This document shows, piece after piece, positions 34,701 to 43,000 of a stretch of DNA of 64,000 nucleotides (position 1 is its first letter; each line of letters opens with the position of its first letter). The position numbers and the translations under genes are program-made. Below the pieces are notes generated by a model. It was not told where the DNA came from and did not search any database. It saw only the letters and a list, made by a program, of their open reading frames with translations. This stretch comes from RFSX01 sp964591455 (GTDB lineage: Bacteria; Bacteroidota; Bacteroidia; Chitinophagales; Saprospiraceae): positions 1 to 64,000 of the forward strand of contig CAZQDZ010000015.1 of the NCBI GenBank assembly GCA_964591455.1. Reading direction: 5' to 3'.

Positions 34701-36819
34701 AGATTACTTTGGATGTGAAGGAGAGACACAAACAGAGATGGTGCACGTGATGGCAATGCCAGAGCTTAATTTGGATTGTGGTTCTGTAGAGAATACATCG
34801 GTGACCCTAATCTGGGATGATATACAATCTAATGATTATCAGATTCTTCGTGATGGAATACTAGAATCTTCTTCTAGCACAGCTGGCGCTATTATAGATA
34901 ACCTGCCGATGGGTGAGACGTTTGAATTTACCGTAGAGACGCTGATACCTGAATGTGGTGTCGTCACAGACAGAGTGATTTGCAGGACTTTTGTATGTCC
35001 GCCAGTAAATGCAGATTTAACTGGGGTACCTGATGTGGTTTGCCATGATAGCAGACTCGGACCTATCTTGTTGGATGTGTTAGTAGAGTCTGTAGATCCT
35101 GCTGACAATGGCCGATTTGAATGGGATACGCCATTGGTAGATGAAAACAATATGTTTACGCCAGAGCCTGGAGTTACGAGTTATGACCTAGATATCTTAT
35201 ATACAGATGATAATGACTGTGATGAAATTATCACACTATCATTTGGCTACCAGGAAAGTCCAAGAGCTGAGGTAGTGAATCTATCTTCAGATATTGTCTG
35301 CGTAGGGGAGAGTGTAGAGATAATGAGCAATTATGTTTCCCAAGGGGGCACTGTAAGTTATATCACCGATTTTCCTGCTGAGGCCCAATTTACTGGGGCT
35401 GATGGAGGTCCTTATACAGTGACATTTACTGAGGAAGGTGTCTTTCAGTTAGGCATCGCAGTAGAAGAGGATGGCTGTCTGGGTACACCAGAATTTGTAG
35501 AAGTTACAGTGGAGCCTAATCTCGGCGCACCAATGGTCACTTGTGAGAGTACCTTTGGTGGTCTGATTCTAGACTGGCAACCGATGAACTGTGCTTCTTC
35601 TTACATCATATTTATAGATGGCGAACAGAATCAAATAGTCACAGGAACCTCTGCGGCGGTACTTGGCTTAGAGGGCGAGCAGGAGTTTGAATGGTCAGTA
35701 GAACCTATCAGTAACTGTCGTTGTGATGGAGAAGTAGCCACAGGAAGATGCACAACAGATGCTTGTCCGGTACCTACCATAACCGTATTCCCAGTAGACA
35801 CTTGCTTTGGCGCAGATGTAGCACCGTTTGCTTTAAATGTAGACGTGCAGACGACGGGAGATATTACTGGTGGAGAAGGCAGTTTTACAGGACCACTTAT
35901 AGATATCAATAGACTTGTGGACATCAGCTTTGCAGATGACCCTGGCATATTCGAGATGTCATACACCTTCATAGAAGGGGGTTGTGAGACGGTCGTCCCA
36001 GTGGAAGTAGAACTGACAGCGCCACCTCAGTTGACGGTGGAGCCAAGCAATATCCAGTGTGGTGATAATGTCTCAGGCACGGTAATTGTTTCTGTGCAAG
36101 GAGGTACACCAGATTTTGGTTTTTCTATAAATGGTGGAGAAGTCCAACCAGATAATATATTCGAGGATGTACCTGTTGGTAGTTTCTTTGTGGAAGTCAG
36201 TGACGACAATGGCTGTTTGGTATCTGTTTTAGACGAAATAGAGAGTTCTGACCTCAATCCTGAGGTAGAAATCGAAGGTCTAGATGTCGTCGTGGAGGGC
36301 TCTGATGAAGAATTTTTCCTAGAATTTCAAGATGTAGACCCAGATATGATCACGAATATTTCGTGGACCTTCAATGGTACAAATATCTGTGAAGGTGTAC
36401 TCTGCGATCCCATTTTACTGGAGAATGTGGTCGATACTGGTCTGCTAGAAGTGGTCGTAGAATTAGATGGATTTTGCGAGCTTAGAGCAGATAAGTTGCT
36501 GGATATCAACTTTGTAAATGATGTATTTATTCCTAATGTGGTAGATCTGTCTGGATTGGCTTTACCGCCAGATAATGAATGGACCGCATTTGTAAAAGGT
36601 GCTGAAACCTTTATCACTTCTGTGCAAGTATTTGACAGATGGGGTAATAAAGTGAGAGATTTTGAGAATAATTCACTGGAATATTTTAACGAATTCTTAA
36701 TTTGGGATGGTTTCTTTGGCAGCGAACCAGCAGAACAGGGTGTCTATACTTATGTGATAGAGCTTCTGATCGAAGGCGAGCCCGAGATCAAATTTGGAAG
36801 CGTTACTATATTTAGATAG
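31753..36819 (+). CDS. Giant T9SS type B secreted protein 3 with 258-aa tandem super-repeats (about 1688 aa)
   Basis: I chose the ATG at 31753, which gives a clean signal peptide (MRQLILLCILMTAISTQSLLA); an earlier in-frame ATG at 31708 adds 15 residues. After PKD/FN3-like modules, a composite unit recurs: an FN3-like part (PTVDLMCG, PILGATCA, PELNLDCG, then PMVTCES), a Cys module (WDTPLVD, WDSPDVN, WDTPLVD) and an Ig-like part. The FN3-like starts at 33211, 33985 and 34759 are exactly 774 bp (258 codons) apart, and the fourth follows 255 codons later by its cysteine. The C-terminus is a type B sorting domain (DVFIPNVVDLSG, VFDRWG at D1628, EQGVYTY, final Arg). No enzyme domain was seen; adhesin or surface matrix is inferred. 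Confidence 0.9.
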   Translation: MRQLILLCILMTAISTQSLLADNHFMSPSSVEITDPPRPPRVNFSPFLCADEQTDVKLFLIDREPGVNYTWDIPASVLSVTRFSANGDTVCIADISAWNFILDFITITAENSCDAVFERLFIELGAPLTLQELPLDTICTGRTLRVSPDNQNRIQRWDWDFNGGEVVNGDETSGEPFDLRYETEGLHTYTLFASDGNGCVFSQDYQVMVYDAPPQPAIQCTSMPNMVILDWIEDPNFTYDINTSQFESNLTGVMTGPTQMTVTGFNSPCQFAIFSVIATGTNPEPCNVSNETSLCRPSPRPEFQFQHQPNRTTYCEGDAIEIINLVAVVNGTPNPPTGVWEPTGSQTQLDPGFSVSVDGTSGTWDPTGLAIDEYDIQYTYTNPIDGCTTMEAVFFRVMERPLPNAQVDQTDICADEEVILTFSRYEDQPAPNVTVPTGMSLETLTDSTRLITFPNVSTTHEIIVAYDNIEDCEPVIESVFVTTTAKPTVDLMCGQDETNAINIEWNNSGFGADVVLNGQPIPGSTTDNSMRIDGLAADTGYEVIVNLQTLACGVVSDTIVCRTTSCVPAMVDLSNVPTTPICYDPFAGVPIVLDVNIQPGPGGAPGSFIWDTPLVDALNNFTPDDPLVRDYILPAIYEDVNGCTEQIDVPVSVLTQPRPFLNVDQTNVCLQDGQVSIMSNNIIGTVIIDFDDPLPAGVTLVSGTGNGPFEFAFSAAGEFVLGAVASLEGCSGPREEITIIVEETPILGATCADQGEDAITLEWNDLGLPVSILQDGSPIATDITDQTLEITNLAPNTTFEFIVSVTDPTCGLITETISCVTFACIDPDVTNNIPQGPICWDIPSMGGFPLDVVVEPGAGGAPGNFVWDSPDVNTNGEFTPQDDVQVNYSIDGIYTDDDGCTETITVDFTLVQTAVVSLSLMGSDTLCGDGAEVTLLGEFNGIDPNEVVFVTDFPPGVTADEVAPGEFRLTFPGPGDYPLSMRVDYFGCEGETQTEMVHVMAMPELNLDCGSVENTSVTLIWDDIQSNDYQILRDGILESSSSTAGAIIDNLPMGETFEFTVETLIPECGVVTDRVICRTFVCPPVNADLTGVPDVVCHDSRLGPILLDVLVESVDPADNGRFEWDTPLVDENNMFTPEPGVTSYDLDILYTDDNDCDEIITLSFGYQESPRAEVVNLSSDIVCVGESVEIMSNYVSQGGTVSYITDFPAEAQFTGADGGPYTVTFTEEGVFQLGIAVEEDGCLGTPEFVEVTVEPNLGAPMVTCESTFGGLILDWQPMNCASSYIIFIDGEQNQIVTGTSAAVLGLEGEQEFEWSVEPISNCRCDGEVATGRCTTDACPVPTITVFPVDTCFGADVAPFALNVDVQTTGDITGGEGSFTGPLIDINRLVDISFADDPGIFEMSYTFIEGGCETVVPVEVELTAPPQLTVEPSNIQCGDNVSGTVIVSVQGGTPDFGFSINGGEVQPDNIFEDVPVGSFFVEVSDDNGCLVSVLDEIESSDLNPEVEIEGLDVVVEGSDEEFFLEFQDVDPDMITNISWTFNGTNICEGVLCDPILLENVVDTGLLEVVVELDGFCELRADKLLDINFVNDVFIPNVVDLSGLALPPDNEWTAFVKGAETFITSVQVFDRWGNKVRDFENNSLEYFNEFLIWDGFFGSEPAEQGVYTYVIELLIEGEPEIKFGSVTIFR

Positions 36820-36845
36820 TATGTGACTTATTATTAGAACCTAGC

Positions 36846-36875
36846 AGATAGCTTAAAAACCGTTTTAAGCTATCT
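36846..36875. other. Perfect 13-bp hairpin after giant gene 3
   Basis: AGATAGCTTAAAA and TTTTAAGCTATCT flank a 4-base loop, 27 bp after the stop codon. No T-tract follows, so it is not a standard intrinsic terminator; it may protect the transcript end or act as a weak terminator. Confidence 0.5.
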
Positions 36876-37034
36876 AAAGATTGACAGTCCACCCTTTTTG
36901 TTTGTAGCTGATAGCTTTTGTCAGACAGTACGTGGTTGTTTGTGGTTTATAGTCCGTAAACTATAGTATTATAGTAGCCTTCTAACAGAGGTCAAACCAC
37001 AAGAACTATTGTTATTTAGAGACAAACATCAGTT

Positions 37035-40000
37035 ATGATCAAACAGCTATTTTTTCTGCTTACTATCATTATTTTCTCTTCCACCATTGTTACCGCTCAG
37101 ACAGATCAGGACGACACGAACGTCGCTGATATAGAGTGTGACAACCTTAATCCCACAGACTTTGAAAATGACTTAGACGCCATTCTAGCGAATGTGGCAT
37201 GGTCCGATTCGAATACAGGAGGCTGTAACGGAGTCATATCCTATATTGGTATTGATGATATTGTATCTGCCCCGCCGTATACCTGTAATACTGCCGATGA
37301 GGTGGAAGTAGACGTAGAATTGGAATGCGATGGAAATTCCATTGTCATAACAGTCTTTCTTGATCCAATAGATACTGCAGATCCATTTGACTTCAATATT
37401 GATGGTTCCCTAGAAGATGCCAATGTAGGCGTGGAACCATGTGATATGGCTGATCTCCAAGCGGACTTAGATGCTTGGGTGGCAGATATAGAGGCCAATG
37501 ATTTGAACGCCAATTTTGTCTTTTCTGATAATTGTACTAATCCCGTTGATCTTGATATTAATGTTGTAAATCCTCCTGTAGCAGATTTTACGATCTGCGG
37601 GGATCAGATTTATTCAGTAGATTTTGATGTTGAAGACGAATGTGGAAATTTAGTAACGTTCACTTTCGAATACGAAGTGGAGGACACTAACCCTCCATTT
37701 GAAGAAGCTGGCGCTAATCCTAGTATCACTGCGGCTGTATGTGATATGATAGATTCACCTACAGAACTGATGGATTGGTATAATAATCTCCTTAATAATA
37801 TGGATCAAAATGGAGATCCTGTTTGGGGTGATGATTGTACGGACGTCGGTAGTTTGATTATTACAGCGGACCCACTACCATCTCCAGCTTTTGATTTCAC
37901 GCAGTGTGTGGATGGCAATCCGATTGAGATAACCTTCACTGTAGAAGATGCGTGTGGTAATTCAGTTGACTTTGATTACGAATTTGATATTGTAGACGAT
38001 GGAGATCCATTCTTATTGGGCTCAGGACCACCTAGTCCAGTGTTCGAATGTGATATGGCCTTGACTGATCAGGAGATTACAGATTGGATAGATGATGTTA
38101 TCGCCAATGGCCCAGGAGGCGCAGATTACTTTGCGGATAATTGTTCTTCTGTACTTACAATAGACGTTGTCAGTTCTACTGTGCCTGTTTTGGATTTCAC
38201 AGATTGTGTCGTACAAGTTTATGATATAGATTTTGAAATAGAAGATGAATGCGGAAGAGTATTCGAATGGACTGGACAGGTAGAAGTACAGGATAATACA
38301 CCACCAGACTTAGACTTATCAGGTGCAGTGACCGCGGTAATAGACTGTGATGATCTAGGTTCTATTCAGGGAGAGGTAGAAGCGGCAGTACTAGGTCCAA
38401 ATGTATTAATAGATGACTGTACTGATTTTAGTGGTGTTACGATAGGAGATTTTAACATTACACCTGACCCATCGAGTGTTACCATAGCGGACTTGGTTCC
38501 TGGTGGGAATACTTGTTATGAAATAACTTTTGATATAGACTATGAGGACCCTTGTGGTAACTTCAGTAATTTAGATCAGATTACGATAGAAGTGGATGAT
38601 GATGTAGCACCAGATATAGCTGGAGCAGAGCCACAAAGTGGGACAGTATTAGGACCCTTCTGCCCTAATGAAGTGGTAGACTTACAATCACTTATAGACG
38701 CCATAGGCGGACCGGGCATTGATGTCAGCAACATCTTTGATGCATGTACAGATTTCTCCGTACTTACTGTTTTTGATCTTCCTGTACTCGGTGAGAGTTA
38801 TCCTACAGATTGTGGTAATACAGGTTTTATAGAGCTAGAAGTGATAGATGATTGTGGAAATAACGGAGGTCCATATAGACTTGAGTGGGATGTTGATATA
38901 GGCCCAGGAAATCCAGAATTAGAATGGGTAGGTGGTGATCCTACTGCATTCTTCCCACCAGACGATATTACGATCAGTTTTGCCGATCCAGATTGTACTA
39001 ATGAGCTACCTAACTGTGTGTGGGAAGATATGGAAGGTAATATGTGGCCATGGGAAGCTTTATTAGATGTGCATTATACTGGAGGTTGTGATGTAGAAGT
39101 ATTCTATTCTCACCTTCCTTGTTCTATGGTAGGCGGTAACTTAGATCAGAATCCGCCACCGGAGCTGATAGATTTTGCGACTAATAGTGGTACACCTACA
39201 TCGGTAACGATCACCATTATGGATATGTGCGATGGTACAGTACTTGAGCACGAATTTGAGATTACCGTGCAGTGTGGTAGTTGCGGAGAAGTAAATGGTT
39301 CCTTCTGTGAGACTTGTGAAGATGCTGATCCATTGTTCCCAGATGGATGTCGTTTGTGTGACCCAGTGGACCTTATGGAAGGATTTGACTCTTGTAATGG
39401 ATTCTGTCCTCAACCCTGTCCTGTCGATGATAGTGGTGATCAGCCACCTTCTTTATGTAATGATGGGGGTAATGTCCCTCACAATATGTCTTGGTTTGCC
39501 TTTGTGGCCAATGCTGAATCACTTACGCTAGATGTTGAGGTAGGAGATTGTACGACTGGAAATGGAATCCAAGTAGGTATCTATGAGAGTTGCGATTTTG
39601 ATGATTGTATCATCTGGTCTGGAGGTTGTACGACAGCTGACCAAACATTGAACAGCGGTAATTTTAATTTGGGTCAAACCTATTACCTATTTATAGATGG
39701 CTGTAATGGTGATGATTGTGAATTCACGGTAAGTATAAGAGAGATTGGATTCTTGGGACTGCCAGAACCAGATGCTGTCACAGCAGAGAGTTTATGTCGG
39801 GACAGTAATCCTATACTAACAAATAATTTTGATGACCCTGCCCTGCCTGAGCCTACAGGTGACTGTGTTCTGGCAAACAGAATCACCGTCTGTCCAGGGG
39901 AGGATATACAATTTGGGATTATACACAAAGGAGACCCTGATAATGCCATAGATGTCCACCAAGAAGAGTGTGGGATGTATACTGAAGATTTGAGTGCGAC

Positions 40001-43000
40001 CTTTGTATGGAGCACGACGTGGGCAGGAACTATAGAGCATGATCCTGTTTTAGATGGCGGTGGATTTATACCAGAACTGACCATCCCTGATGAGCCAGGC
40101 ACAATACATATGATCTGTCTAGAGGAAATTATATTTGAATGTGATCCACAGGATGCGCAAGTATGTTTAGAGCTCCACGTAGAGCCTATACAGCCTGAAA
40201 CATATGAATTTATCGTTTGTATAGAAGATTTAGAGACTAATAATCCAGCGCTGCCAGGACCTTTTGATGGACCATTTGATCCTGCGGAAGCTGAGCAAGA
40301 CCCTAATGGAGATGGCAGAGGCTGGTTAGGAGATAATGTTGATTTATTGACAGTAGACTCTTGGCCAATGAATTCAGATGGATTCAATTGTAATACTTTT
40401 TTCTTTGATGATCCTGATTGTCCTAACTGTATCGTAGAGCAAACTTTATGTATCAGACCGATAGGTAATAGAGAAAAGACACCTACAAATGTCTTTATGT
40501 GGAGATGCCAGTTTGAAGAAGAATGCGAGTTTGAAGCAGGCTCTAATATGATAGAGTGTGATGACGAACCGTACCTGTGGATGTGGGATTGGAGAAGTAA
40601 CATAGAAACCTTTGAACTGGAAGCGCCAGATTCCTTGAATGCACCTGAATGCTTACGAGTAGAGGGGTATAGTGATGAGATGGATTCATGGAGGCCTAAT
40701 AGAGATATGTATTGTGATACGATACCTAATGTGACTATTACAGTAGGTAGTGTGCCTATCTTCATAGAGGATCGTGGTTGTGGTGAATTTTTTACATCGA
40801 TTGACTTTGATTTATTAGAAGATGAGTATGAGAATTGGCCTGAGGTATTTGAGAGTTCTCAGATGCTCGAATATTTTGATTGTAATACAGGTCAGGAACT
40901 GACTAGCAGCTTCGGTGTATTACAACTAGATATGCCAAGACAAGTATGTGTAAGAATTAATTTTGCTTTTGATGATGGGGCATGGTGGGATCCAGTAGAG
41001 GCAGAAGGTACTTACGGTCCTTTTCATAATGATACAAGACCTGGGGCTTGCAGTTCTATATATGGACCATTTGACTTAGAAGCGAGTGCACCAGTTTCTC
41101 CTACTGTAATGGGTGATGATGTATTCTGTGAGACTGACTTAGAAGATCATGAATTTATGGTGACCAATCCTGCACAAGCCACGACTTATGTTTGGAATGC
41201 AAATCCAATCAATCCAGATGTCATGGTCACAGATATTTCTGCAGCAGGTGATGGTACCTTGGTTAGTATTACATTCTCGTCTGACTATGATCCTAATGAT
41301 TGTGTTAATGTAGTTTCAGAAGCTATGTGTGGTACTTCAGATCCTCCTACACAAGTGTGTGTCACGCTGACACCACCTCCGACAGTAATGTTGGAACCGA
41401 TTGATAATGTCTGTACTATCAATCCTCCAGATCCTAATGCCATGGATGAAGTAATTGTAACTGCGATAGCAAGTCCACCTAATCCAAATTATGAGTATAC
41501 CTTCTTTAATGGTACTAACTCTGTAAAGACAACTGATAATTTTGTCACATTGGAATTTCCTACATCTGGATCACAGTTTGTATCTGTCATTGTAGAAGAT
41601 ACACTTACAGGCTGTACTTCATTCCGGACAATTAACACCGAGTTTCAAGTTCTGGATCCTTTAGATCCTCCGTTTGTGTCTTGTACCAATCAAGGTCAAA
41701 CTGAATTAGAGATTTCTTGGGATCCGGTAACTGGTGCAGATGGATATATAGTTTTTGAAGATGGTGTTATGGCGATGCAGTATGATGACACTGTACTAAG
41801 TCACACTACGACGGGTCTGTCACTAGGTACTACAGTAACTTATACAGTAATGACTATTGGCCCAGCGCCGTGCTTGAATAGTGCATTATCTGCACCTGTT
41901 CCATGTACAACTTCAGATTGTCCGCAGGCCAGTGTAATGCAAGTGATTCAAAATATGGAATTCTGTGAAAACGATTCTCCAGGTGTACTTTTCCTGCAAG
42001 ATGATGGATTCACATTTTCTGAGCCTAATGGTGACTTAACTTTTGTGAGTAATCCACCAATAGCTACTCTAGATCCAGACACTGGAGAAATAGATACAGA
42101 TAATCTTGCACCTGGTGTGTATGACATACAGGCTACATTTACGTTTGATCCACTATGTCCAGATCGTGTATTTAATCTTTCGATTACAGTCCTAGAATTA
42201 CCTGATCCATCCTTTGAGTTCGAAACTCCAGTCTGTGTCAATGACGTGGCCCTACTTTTGGATGCCCCAGATGGTTCAGTAACTTGGAATTATGATGTAG
42301 ATGAAATCACAGACAATGATCCTGTGGCGAATGCTGATGGGGATATCAGATTTACAGATCCAGGTACCTATACCATTGAAGCGCTATCTATTGTCGCTGG
42401 CTGTGAAGCCTCTACAACATTTACCTTAGAGGTTATTCCAGAGTTGGATGCACCCGTCCCTGTCTGTGACAGCGAGGAGTTGGATGCGATATCTGCATCA
42501 TGGGCTGCAGTAACAGATGCTACAAGCTATTCTGTAGCGGTTACCGTTAATGGCGTAGCAGAGCCAGGTTCACCATTTATCTATGCAGCAGGTGACCCAC
42601 TAGTATATGATAATAATACACTAAACGAAGGAGATGAAGTAATGATTATCGTCACAGCTATAAATGATAATTTTGCGAGTGGCAGTTGTAACGCTACAGG
42701 ACAAGTACTCTGTACCGCCTCTAATTGTGCCACCTTCCCTAATGTCAACATCACTTGTACTGAGATGCCAGGTTCCATTGATTTCGAATGGTTGCCTATA
42801 CCAGGTATAGATTCCTTCATACTAGTTAATGTAACTGATCCTGCTAATCCTATAGACATAATAAGAACAGATGCCTTAATGTATACAGCAGATAACCTTG
42901 GTTCTATGGAAGAGTTTATCTTATCCGTGGAGCCTATTCATCCTCAAGAGGGATGTACCTTGCCTGCAGGTACCTTATCGTGTATTGCACCATGCCCAGG

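Noticed and set aside
36846..36875. Intrinsic terminator after giant gene 3
   Set aside because: The 13-bp hairpin is perfect, but there is no T-tract after it, so it is listed only as a hairpin.
39683..40765. A 360-codon open frame antisense to giant gene 4
   Set aside because: It is a shadow of the long, biased coding sequence of the T9SS gene. The translation is Ser/Ile-rich without any domain or plausible start context.
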